Part shown: piece by piece, positions 26,049 to 33,022 of the stretch
Numbering within the stretch: position 1 is the first letter of the stretch
Layout of the letters: each line of letters opens with the position of its first letter
DNA from: Selenomonas dianae
GTDB taxonomy: Bacteria; Bacillota; Negativicutes; Selenomonadales; Selenomonadaceae
Length of the DNA stretch: 64,000 bases
Reading direction: 5' to 3'
Assembly (NCBI RefSeq): GCF_030644225.1
Contig: NZ_CP128650.1
Span: 1,064,001 to 1,128,000, forward strand
Program-made: the position numbers and the translations under genes
The notes under the pieces: model-generated
Told to the model about the DNA's origin: nothing
Database searches by the model: none
What the model saw: the letters and a program-made list of their open reading frames with translations, nothing else

Positions 26049-27334
26049 TCCGAGCATGGGACAAAGCGGACGCAGCACTTTTTGCATCAGGTCTTTTTTT
26101 TACATTTTCACTGGTTTTGCATTTACATTTTCCATCCATGCTCTGGACGGACGGTATGCTCATGGTCAGTGAGGCTGCTCTGGTCGGTGGTGTAGCGGAC
26201 TGGTTCGCCGTTACGGCACTCTTTCGAAAGCCCCTTGGCTTCCCCTATCACACGGCGATTTTGCCGCGCCGACGAGACAGCTTTATACACGCGATCACGG
26301 TCATGGTCCAGAAAGAATTTTTTTCGCGGCGGAAAATCTTTCGTCATATCGAGAAGATCCATTTGATCCCGATGCTTCAGGAATTTTTGCATAAAGAATA
26401 CACAGAAACTCAAATGACGGGAACGGTTCTTCACTTTATTCGTGCGACATTCCTGCGAAAAAAAAATAGGAAGGCAATTGACTATCTGTCGGCGCGTCTC
26501 AAAAATTTACTATTGCGTGAAGATCCTTCCGAGCTTATGCATCGTCTTGAGGGACTGTTAAGCGCAAGTGGATGGGATCAGAAAGCGCTCATGCGTATAT
26601 CCAATCTTCTTGCTCAGGAAGTCGCTGCGGAAGAAACACGGCAGTCCATTCGTGAAGCACTTGCGGAGCTCGAACGCGAAAAGATCGGCGACGGATTCCT
26701 GTCACGCCTTCTTGAGGTGACCAATACCGTCAATCTGGATGAGGGAGCAGAACTGATCCAGCGACATACCTGCCATGTTTTGAATGAACTTGGAAGAGAG
26801 CATTCTCCCTTGCAGGAAAATGCGATCACACTTTTACATGGATGTCTGTTGGATCTGCGTCAAGATGAGGAAATCCTACGCCTTGCACGTGAACTACAGG
26901 AACGGTTGGCGTATGAACTGCCCATTGATGAAACTCTTGCACGTCTCTTTCAAGGAGTACGAACACACTTTCAAATGGATCTCAAACGTGCTGTTGATCC
27001 AATCGAAGAACACATGCCTGCCTTTTACACGCACTTGCAGACAATCCTTCATGTTGAGTATCGACACATGCTGCGATTGGTTGAGGAACGTCCTGAGCTG
27101 CAGAAGATTATTACCAAGGTGCTCTATGACCTTTTGGCGCGCTCGGCTCTTCATGCTCAAACACTTGTTGGAGTTATTGTCGGAAACGTCCTCTCACGCC
27201 TTACCGACGAAGAACTCAACCGTCTCATCTATGACAAGGTGGAGGAGGATCTGCTGTGGATTCGCGTGAATGGTTCACTTGTTGGTGGGTGTATCGGTTT
27301 TCTGCTCTTTATCTCAATGAAACTGCTTTCCTAA
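26045..27334 (+). CDS. DUF445 membrane protein, second of a tandem pair
   Basis: This 429-residue paralogue of the preceding gene has the same plan. G-G-V-A-D-W-F-A-V-T-A-L-F-R-K-P-L-G lies near residue 50 after an N-terminal membrane segment. A long helical region follows, and V-N-G-S-L-V-G-G-C-I-G-F with a hydrophobic tail ends the protein. The sequences between the motifs differ strongly, so the duplication is old. I placed the start at the ATG overlapping the previous stop; a GTG nine bases earlier is less likely. Its stop codon directly abuts the stop of the convergent Rrf2 gene. Confidence 0.88.
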   Translation: MIRAWDKADAALFASGLFFTFSLVLHLHFPSMLWTDGMLMVSEAALVGGVADWFAVTALFRKPLGFPYHTAILPRRRDSFIHAITVMVQKEFFSRRKIFRHIEKIHLIPMLQEFLHKEYTETQMTGTVLHFIRATFLRKKNRKAIDYLSARLKNLLLREDPSELMHRLEGLLSASGWDQKALMRISNLLAQEVAAEETRQSIREALAELEREKIGDGFLSRLLEVTNTVNLDEGAELIQRHTCHVLNELGREHSPLQENAITLLHGCLLDLRQDEEILRLARELQERLAYELPIDETLARLFQGVRTHFQMDLKRAVDPIEEHMPAFYTHLQTILHVEYRHMLRLVEERPELQKIITKVLYDLLARSALHAQTLVGVIVGNVLSRLTDEELNRLIYDKVEEDLLWIRVNGSLVGGCIGFLLFISMKLLS

Positions 27335-27778
27335 TCAAATAAAGTACATCAAATTTTCACTGCTCTCCTCATGGTTCAGCGCCGTGAGAAGATCTTCCAG
27401 TGTAATGGCATTCAGAACCTCATAAATACTCTTGTCAAGTGCTTCAAAGACCTCACGGGAAAGAATATGATTGAGCTGAACCATTTTTTCAGAAACCGGT
27501 CCCGTTTTTTCGATAAGGGAAATCTCAATGGAGGAAAGAATGTCATAGGCACTAATTTCGTGTGGATGACGGGCAAGCTGATAGCCACCCTGAGATCCTT
27601 TGATGGAGTTTACCAGTTTGCTGCGCTTGAGCAGGGAGAAAACCTGCTCAAGATAGATCTTTGAGATGCCAAGGTGTTCCGATATGCTGATGATCGTAAT
27701 GGGGGAGAAGGCATCATAACTGCGTGCGAGATAGACCATTGCGGCAATGCCATAGCGCCCCTTTGCTGAGATCTTCAT
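27335..27778 (-). CDS. Rrf2-family transcriptional regulator without cysteines
   Basis: A 147-residue winged-helix repressor. The N-terminal M-K-I-S-A-K-G-R-Y-G-I-A-A-M-V-Y-L-A-R and the wing K-G-S-Q-G-G-Y-Q-L-A-R are typical of Rrf2 proteins. The three cysteines that hold the Fe-S cluster in IscR and NsrR are missing; there is no cysteine at all. This puts it with CymR-type members, which control cysteine metabolism through protein partners, though the target here is unknown. It is a single gene convergent with DUF445 and shares no space with a terminator on that side. Confidence 0.88.
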   Translation of the reverse strand: MKISAKGRYGIAAMVYLARSYDAFSPITIISISEHLGISKIYLEQVFSLLKRSKLVNSIKGSQGGYQLARHPHEISAYDILSSIEISLIEKTGPVSEKMVQLNHILSREVFEALDKSIYEVLNAITLEDLLTALNHEESSENLMYFI

Positions 27779-27850
27779 TGACTCATCCTCTTTCGTAAAA
27801 CATAGTTATATTATCAATATGATATGTAAAAAACAAAAAAATGTCAAACA

Positions 27851-27883
27851 AAAAATCCCTTTCACGTAAGAAAAGGGATTTTT
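27851..27883 (-). terminator. Terminator of the rplM-rpsI operon
   Basis: The perfect stem AAAAATCCCTTT / AAAGGGATTTTT with an 8-base loop gives a T run in either direction. It follows the rpsI stop on the minus strand. Confidence 0.9.
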
Positions 27884-27902
27884 GTATTGCAGATCGTATG
27901 TA

Positions 27903-28295
27903 TTAACGCTTCGAGAACTGGGATGCCTTGCGTGCCTTCTTGAGACCGTACTTGCGGCGTTCCTTCTCACGCGGGTCACGTGTGACGAATCCCGCCTTCT
28001 TGAGGGCAGGGCGCAACTCTGCATCCATCTCGATGAGGGCGCGCGTAATGCCATGACGGATTGCACCCGCCTGACCGGATGCACCGCCGCCGGATACGTT
28101 GGCAATGACATCGTATTTATCGACCGTCTCCGTCAGGTTGAGCGGCTGACGAACGATCAGTTCGAGAGTCTTGAGGCCAAAGTATTCTGCCATCTCACGA
28201 CCATTGATCGTAACCTTGCCGTCGCCCGGAACGAGGCGAACGCGTGCAACTGAGGTCTTGCGGCGACCCGTGCCGTAGTAAGTGACTTGTGCCAT
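27903..28295 (-). CDS. rpsI: 30S ribosomal protein S9
   Basis: This 130-residue protein is recognised by [13 protein letters not shown] at the N-terminus and [15 protein letters not shown]. The C-terminus is strongly basic ([12 protein letters not shown]) and reaches the P-site tRNA. It follows rplM with a 26-base gap and a good AAGGAGG site, the universal rplM-rpsI pairing. Confidence 0.98.
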   Translation of the reverse strand: MAQVTYYGTGRRKTSVARVRLVPGDGKVTINGREMAEYFGLKTLELIVRQPLNLTETVDKYDVIANVSGGGASGQAGAIRHGITRALIEMDAELRPALKKAGFVTRDPREKERRKYGLKKARKASQFSKR

Positions 28296-28321
28296 CGAAC
28301 AGATTCCTCCTTTTACGAAAC

Positions 28322-28762
28322 TCAGCGAATATCAAACGCCAGCGGTTCGGGCTTCTGTGCTGCGTGGGGATGCTCGGGACCGACGTAAACATTCAGCTTA
28401 CGGAAGATCTGCGCGCCGAGGCTGTTCTTCGGCAGCATACCCTTGACAGCGTGTTCGATGACGCGGGTTGGAAAACGATCGAGCATCTGACCGGCAGTCG
28501 TAAAGGTCGTGCCGCCTTGATAGCCAGAGTGACGGAAGTAGGTTTTGTCCGTCAGCTTCTTTCCCGTGAACTTGACTTTCTCAGCATTGATAACGATGAC
28601 ATAATCGCCGGTATCAACGTGCGGTGTGTAGATGGGCTTGTTCTTGCCGCGCAGAACCTTTGCGATCTCTGCCGCAAGACGACCGACCGTCTGATTCTCG
28701 GCGTCTACAACATACCACTTGCGTTCAATATCGGCGGCTTTTGCCATAACCGTGGTTTTCAC
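28322..28762 (-). CDS. rplM: 50S ribosomal protein L13
   Basis: The 146-residue protein shows [15 protein letters not shown] near the N-terminus, and [16 protein letters not shown]. The tail [12 protein letters not shown] follows. The GTG start gives the M-K-T-T-x-M-A-K N-terminus usual in Firmicutes and sits 6 bases after a run of G residues acting as ribosome binding site. L13 is an early assembly protein of the large subunit. Confidence 0.98.
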   Translation of the reverse strand: MKTTVMAKAADIERKWYVVDAENQTVGRLAAEIAKVLRGKNKPIYTPHVDTGDYVIVINAEKVKFTGKKLTDKTYFRHSGYQGGTTFTTAGQMLDRFPTRVIEHAVKGMLPKNSLGAQIFRKLNVYVGPEHPHAAQKPEPLAFDIR

Positions 28763-28862
28763 GTAATTCCCCCCCTATGAGAGTAAGAGCATTCAATATG
28801 TAGAGTTGATGCAATATCCACTCATGCCTCCGGGGCTAATGGACACATGAAAAATATCACAC
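28763..28862 (-). promoter_or_regulatory. 5' leader of rplM-rpsI, candidate L13 autoregulatory leader
   Basis: About 100 bases lie between the predicted transcript start and the rplM GTG. They can fold: ATGAG and CTCAT pair across the middle, and a CCCC tract can pair with the G run that is the ribosome binding site. Firmicute L13 leaders regulate by such folds, but I cannot confirm a match to that family by eye. Confidence 0.35.
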
Positions 28863-28868
28863 GTCGCT

Positions 28869-28897
28869 ATTCTAAAAAATTTTGACCGGAATGTCAA
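28869..28897 (-). promoter_or_regulatory. Strong promoter of rplM-rpsI
   Basis: On the minus strand, the consensus -35 TTGACA (28892-28897) and TAGAAT (28869-28874) are 17 bases apart. The -35 overlaps the stop codon of the upstream aminotransferase gene. Confidence 0.75.
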
Positions 28898-30135
28898 GGC
28901 ATTTTGTCCATTGCGTGCTTTACTTTTTCTGCGATGCCGCACATTTTTTCCTTTGGTACAGAACAAGCCGCAATACGTACGCCCATTTTCAAAGGTACAG
29001 CGAAAATGAGATCCTCGTGGAGCCGGTTACAGACCGCTTGTGGATCTGCTGCCGGAATGGCGAGGAAGAAACCGCCCTTATAGGGGAGGGCGGGAAGTTC
29101 GCACTGTGCCGCTTCCTGCATAAAGATATCGCCGCGCTCCTGCACAAGGTGATAGAGTGCATCACGTTCCGCCTCGTACGAGGCATATGCAGTCTTGTCC
29201 TGCTGGATACGCGTCAGGAGGGTCATCGCACCACGGTTGATGTTCGACCACGTCGCGCGTGCCGCATACTTGCTGATTTCACCGAATTCATCAATGACTG
29301 CCTTGCTCGACGAGAGTGCGATCAGCGCACCGCAGCGCTGTCCGTAGAACGTGTATGCCTTGGACATGGAGAAGGCAAAGAGTGTCAGGATGTTTTCCGG
29401 CAGATTAGAAAACTTCTGCATAAAGGCGCGTGCTTCGTGTTTTTCTCCCGCAAAGTCGATGTAGGCGATGTCCACGAGCAGATAAATTTTCTTTCCTGCG
29501 GCGGCGTGTTTCTTCACGCAGTCCAACACATGATCCCAGTCCTCGGAGGAGAGACTGTATCCTGTTGGATTGTGCGCCGGCGTATTGAGGATGATGAGCA
29601 GGCTCTCCTGCACCTTGAGGAGTGCATCGACCGATGCAGCAAATGCCGTATGGTTGAAGTTGTTCGACTCATCAAAGAGTTGGAAGTTTGTCACGGAGGA
29701 GCCAAGTTCCTGACAGATGACATTGTACGTTCCCCAGAACCAATCTGAGGTGAGCACTTGATTGCCCTTTTCAACGTAATTATCGACAGCGGTACGCAGA
29801 GCTCCTGTACCGCCTGCGGTCGCAATCGCGGCGAGGTATCCTGCGGGACGGTTTCCGGCAAATGTAATGTCGATTGTCGCCTCAAGATACTCGGGAAGTC
29901 CCGAGATCGGTGCATAGGCAATATAATCTTCGATCGGCAGGGAGCGGAAGACGCGCTCAACCGTTGGGAGATGAGCGAGTTTTCCGGTATCATCCATCAC
30001 GGCTCCTATGGTTGCGTTCACAACGCGTTCCTCGCCGTATTCGGTGATAGCGGCGCGGCACGCCGCAGCAGCACCGAAAATTGCGTCCTTCAGTCTCCTT
30101 GATGCCGCATGCGATGCCGCCATCTGAATAGCCAT
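28894..30135 (-). CDS. Class I/II PLP-dependent aminotransferase (aspartate/aromatic type)
   Basis: A 413-residue fold-type I aminotransferase. The PLP lysine lies in F-S-M-S-K-A-Y-T-F-Y-G-Q-R-C-G. The H-N-P-T-G-Y motif and the carboxylate-binding arginine region near V-R-I-A-A-C are present. I chose the ATG at 30135 (AAGGAGAG upstream). The frame stays open 33 codons further but through a structured leader. The neighbour lysC suggests aspartate-family metabolism. Substrate could equally be aspartate, tyrosine or another amino acid. Confidence 0.85.
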   Translation of the reverse strand: MAIQMAASHAASRRLKDAIFGAAAACRAAITEYGEERVVNATIGAVMDDTGKLAHLPTVERVFRSLPIEDYIAYAPISGLPEYLEATIDITFAGNRPAGYLAAIATAGGTGALRTAVDNYVEKGNQVLTSDWFWGTYNVICQELGSSVTNFQLFDESNNFNHTAFAASVDALLKVQESLLIILNTPAHNPTGYSLSSEDWDHVLDCVKKHAAAGKKIYLLVDIAYIDFAGEKHEARAFMQKFSNLPENILTLFAFSMSKAYTFYGQRCGALIALSSSKAVIDEFGEISKYAARATWSNINRGAMTLLTRIQQDKTAYASYEAERDALYHLVQERGDIFMQEAAQCELPALPYKGGFFLAIPAADPQAVCNRLHEDLIFAVPLKMGVRIAACSVPKEKMCGIAEKVKHAMDKMP

Positions 30136-30159
30136 GTGTATACGCTCTCCTTTTCGTTT

Positions 30160-30223
30160 GGAAAGCACGGATCGCGTGAAACCCTCCGACGGAGCGGCAA
30201 GGCTTCCATAATCCGTGCTTTCC
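30160..30223 (-). promoter_or_regulatory. Structured 5' leader element of the aminotransferase gene
   Basis: Perfect 13-base arms GGAAAGCACGGAT and ATCCGTGCTTTCC enclose 38 bases with a smaller CTCC/GGAG hairpin inside. The stem starts about nine bases after the predicted transcript start and ends just before the ribosome binding site. There is no T run, so it is not a terminator. It may be a regulatory leader or a 5' stabilising structure. It matches no riboswitch I know. Confidence 0.5.
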
Positions 30224-30238
30224 CTAAAATGCACTATG

Positions 30239-30267
30239 ATGATAGCGCGTTGTGCTGTTTATGTCCA
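30239..30267 (-). promoter_or_regulatory. Promoter of the aminotransferase gene
   Basis: On the minus strand, TGGACA (30262-30267) and TATCAT (30239-30244) are 17 bases apart, in the gap after lysC. The same -35 hexamer precedes lysC. Confidence 0.5.
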
Positions 30268-30295
30268 CTGTATAAACGGGTGTATACAAGTATTC

Positions 30296-31528
30296 TTATG
30301 CTTCACCGGGGAAGAACTCATTGTGGATGCGGTTGACAGCGTCCTTGACGCTGCCGCCCTTGATGAGGCAGGAGATGCTGATTTCGGAGGTACTGATGAT
30401 CTCGATATTGATGTCCGCACTTGAGAGTGCACCAAACATCCGTGAGGCGATCCCGGGACTGCCGAGCATTCCTGCGCCGACAATGGAGATCTTTGCCACA
30501 TCGTTGTCGATGGCGACGGCAGATGCTTTGATTTCTGCAGAGATGCCCTCGACGACCTGTTTTGCTTCCTCCGCATCGATGGTGGCGACGGTAAAGACCA
30601 TATCCGTCATATTGGATTCGGCACTGCGAATGCTCTGCACAATCATATCCACGTCGATGTTGGCATCTGCAAGCGCAGAGAAAATCTTGTGTGCGACACC
30701 GGGAACATTGGAAACACCGAGCACGGTGATCTTTGAAACCTGCTCGTCATGCGTGACGCCGCGAATGATAAAGGATTTTTCTTCCACTGTGTATTCCTCC
30801 CTAATGATGGTTCCCGGTTCCGACGTAAAGGTCGAGCGCACATGAATGGGGATGCCGTAAAGCTGTCCCATCTCCACAGAGCGCGGCTGCATGACACCCG
30901 CACCGAGACGCGCCATCTCAAGCATTTCGTTGTAGGTGATTTCACGCATACGGCGTGCACCCTTTGCAATGCGTGGATCTGCGGAATAGATCCCGTCGAC
31001 ATCCGTGAAGATCTCACAAGTATCCGCACCGATTGCACCCGCTATCGCGACAGCGGAAGTGTCTGAGCCGCCGCGTCCGAGGGTCACGGGATTTCCCTCC
31101 GCATCCGTTCCTTGAAATCCCGCAATGACAACGATATTGCCCTTGTCCAGCTCCTCGTGCACACGTTTCGGCGCAAGCCCAAGAATACGCCCCTTCGTAT
31201 GTGCGCTGTCCGTACGCATTCCAGCCATCGCTCCCGTGAGAGAAACGGCGGGCTGTCCCATCGAACGAAATGCCATCGCAAGGAGTGCGATGGAGACCTG
31301 TTCGCCCGTCGTCATGAGCATATCCATCTCGCGCGCATACTGGTAGGGGCTCTCCACCACCTCGCCAGCAAGCGCGATGAGATCATCCGTCGTGTCGCCC
31401 ATGGCCGAAACAACCATGACAATGCGATCATCGGGGGCTTTCTCACTCAAGATTCGTTTCGCCACATTTTTAATTTTTTCAGGCGTAGCCACCGAACTTC
31501 CGCCAAATTTCTTTACAATTAGTGCCAT
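30296..31528 (-). CDS. lysC: Aspartokinase, monofunctional
   Basis: Phosphorylates aspartate, the entry to lysine, threonine, methionine and diaminopimelate synthesis. The 410-residue protein starts with V-K-K-F-G-G-S-S-V-A-T, has the R-G-G-S-D-T-S-A-V-A motif, and ends in two ACT domains (from about residue 265 on) that carry feedback control. Its product can feed the hom-thrB operon at 2.8-5.1 kb. No asd or dap genes are next to it. Confidence 0.96.
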   Translation of the reverse strand: MALIVKKFGGSSVATPEKIKNVAKRILSEKAPDDRIVMVVSAMGDTTDDLIALAGEVVESPYQYAREMDMLMTTGEQVSIALLAMAFRSMGQPAVSLTGAMAGMRTDSAHTKGRILGLAPKRVHEELDKGNIVVIAGFQGTDAEGNPVTLGRGGSDTSAVAIAGAIGADTCEIFTDVDGIYSADPRIAKGARRMREITYNEMLEMARLGAGVMQPRSVEMGQLYGIPIHVRSTFTSEPGTIIREEYTVEEKSFIIRGVTHDEQVSKITVLGVSNVPGVAHKIFSALADANIDVDMIVQSIRSAESNMTDMVFTVATIDAEEAKQVVEGISAEIKASAVAIDNDVAKISIVGAGMLGSPGIASRMFGALSSADINIEIISTSEISISCLIKGGSVKDAVNRIHNEFFPGEA

Positions 31529-31581
31529 ATAATGTCCCCCTATGGATTGATATGATTCCCATAACGGTGAATGCTTAACGC

Positions 31582-31610
31582 ATTATAGCGTAAAAATGAA
31601 TCACTGTCCA
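31582..31610 (-). promoter_or_regulatory. Promoter of lysC
   Basis: On the minus strand, TGGACA (31605-31610) and a perfect TATAAT (31582-31587) are 17 bases apart. The leader is only about 45 bases, too short for a lysine riboswitch. Confidence 0.7.
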
Positions 31611-31643
31611 GTAAGGAGCGTATTGATGGGCAGTGGAGAGTAA

Positions 31644-31689
31644 TAAAAATATGACCTTACTCCATACAGCGCACAAAGTAAGGTCATAT
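31644..31689 (-). terminator. Terminator of fba, beyond the repeat element
   Basis: The perfect 13-base arms ATATGACCTTACT and AGTAAGGTCATAT have a 15-base loop. Read on the minus strand they are followed by TTTTTATT. Confidence 0.85.
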
Positions 31690-31691
31690 AA

Positions 31692-31855
31692 AGGAAGCAC
31701 TGATAAACTCAGCCGCGCCATCTTGACGCATCTTTTTTGCCCGCACTGTGTCGGCAAATCCTCCACATAGCTTTGGCTATGCGTCCGGTTTGCCTCCTTG
31801 TTCGGACGAAAAAATCTACGCCAATCTGACGGACTTCATTTTATCAGCGATTCCT
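31692..31855. repeat. Dispersed palindromic (MITE-like) element, copy 1
   Basis: A 164-base element with imperfect terminal inverted repeats (AGGAAGCACTGATAAA and TTTATCAGCGATTCCT, 14 of 16 pairing). Its halves pair loosely along their length and meet at a perfect apex hairpin, CATAGC-TTTG-GCTATG. It encodes nothing. It lies just downstream of fba on the minus strand, before the fba terminator. A second full copy is at 45026. Confidence 0.75.
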
Positions 31856-31881
31856 AAAGATTTCGTTAAGGCAACGAGAAA

Positions 31882-32880
31882 TTACTTGTTCTGGTCAATG
31901 AGCGCCTGAACTTCGGCAGCCTTCCCGTCGGAGCCAAGCACCTCTTTGATCTTGTGGGAAACGAGCTCCTTGATGTAGCTGCGGCCGTCGGTCAGATACT
32001 GGCGCGGGTCGAAGTGTGCGGGCTCTTTTTTGAAGTGCTCACGGATGCCCGCCGTCATTGCAAGACGGAGGTCGGAGTCGATGTTGATCTTGCAGACGGA
32101 GGACTTTGCTGCGCGGCGCAACTGATCCTCGGGGATGCCGACGGCATCCGGCATATGTCCGCCGTTCTCGTTGATGATCTTCACATACTTCGGAATGACG
32201 GAGGACGCTCCGTGGAGAACAATGGGGAAGCCAGGGATGCGCTTCTCGATCTCCTCCAGGATGTCGAAACGGAGCGGGGGCGGTACGAGAACGCCATCTG
32301 CATTGCGTGTACACTGCTCCGGTGTGAACTTGAACGCGCCGTGCGAGGTGCCGATAGCGATTGCGAGGGAGTCGACACCCGTCTTCTCGACGAAGTCCTG
32401 TACTTCCTCGGGTTTCGTGTAGGACGCATCCTCTGCCGAGACATTGACATCGTCCTCAATGCCTGCGAGCTGTCCGAGCTCTGCCTCGACGACAACGCCG
32501 TGTGCGTGTGCATACTCGGCAACGCGCTTTGCCAGTGCAACGTTTTCAGCGTACGGCAGGTGGGAGCCGTCGATCATGACGGATGTGAAGCCGCCGTCGA
32601 TGCAGGACTTGCAGATATCAAAGTCTGCGCCGTGATCGAGATGCAGCGCGATGGGAATATCGTTGATTTCAAGAGCTGCCTTGACGAGATGGACGAGGTA
32701 CTCATGACGAGCATACTTACGTGCGCCCGCAGAGACCTGCAGGATCAGAGGGGACTGGAGCTCTCCTGCAGCATCGGTGATGCCCTGAACGATCTCCATG
32801 TTGTTGACGTTGAAAGCACCGATGGCGTAGCCGCCCTCATAGGCCTTCTTAAACATTTCCTTTGTTCCGACAAGTGGCAT
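31882..32880 (-). CDS. fba: Class II fructose-bisphosphate aldolase
   Basis: A zinc-dependent aldolase of glycolysis and gluconeogenesis. The 332-residue protein has the metal-binding L-H-L-D-H-G-A-D-F motif, G-T-S-H-G-A-F and H-G-A-S-S-V. It belongs to the class II branch of about 310-335 residues found in many Firmicutes. It is monocistronic: its own promoter lies upstream, divergent from smc, and its terminator is about 190 bases downstream. Confidence 0.96.
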   Translation of the reverse strand: MPLVGTKEMFKKAYEGGYAIGAFNVNNMEIVQGITDAAGELQSPLILQVSAGARKYARHEYLVHLVKAALEINDIPIALHLDHGADFDICKSCIDGGFTSVMIDGSHLPYAENVALAKRVAEYAHAHGVVVEAELGQLAGIEDDVNVSAEDASYTKPEEVQDFVEKTGVDSLAIAIGTSHGAFKFTPEQCTRNADGVLVPPPLRFDILEEIEKRIPGFPIVLHGASSVIPKYVKIINENGGHMPDAVGIPEDQLRRAAKSSVCKINIDSDLRLAMTAGIREHFKKEPAHFDPRQYLTDGRSYIKELVSHKIKEVLGSDGKAAEVQALIDQNK

Positions 32881-32924
32881 ATGATTACCCCCTATTAAAT
32901 TAAAACTATCTCACGAATGATTTC

Positions 32925-32933
32925 ATTATACCA
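32925..32933 (-). promoter_or_regulatory. Extended -10 promoter of fba
   Basis: On the minus strand, TGG-TATAAT forms an extended -10 with no good -35 at the usual distance. It is about 45 bases before the fba ATG and lies back to back with the smc promoter. Confidence 0.5.
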
Positions 32934-32960
32934 TAGTTTATTTACGGAAGATACCGTTTT

Positions 32961-32989
32961 TTGAAATTTCCCATGGGTTCTGTTATAAT
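32961..32989 (+). promoter_or_regulatory. Promoter of the smc-ftsY operon
   Basis: TTGAAA and a perfect TATAAT are 17 bases apart, ending 33 bases before the smc start. Confidence 0.7.
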
Positions 32990-33022
32990 AAGTGAACTAA
33001 TTTGTAAAGGCAGGTGCGTTAC

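Noticed and set aside
28882-29748. A 288-codon plus-strand frame opposite the aminotransferase gene
   Set aside because: Antisense shadow of a gene with a clear PLP motif and ribosome binding site.
31529-31581. Lysine riboswitch before lysC
   Set aside because: The predicted transcript leader is only about 45 bases, far shorter than an L-box.
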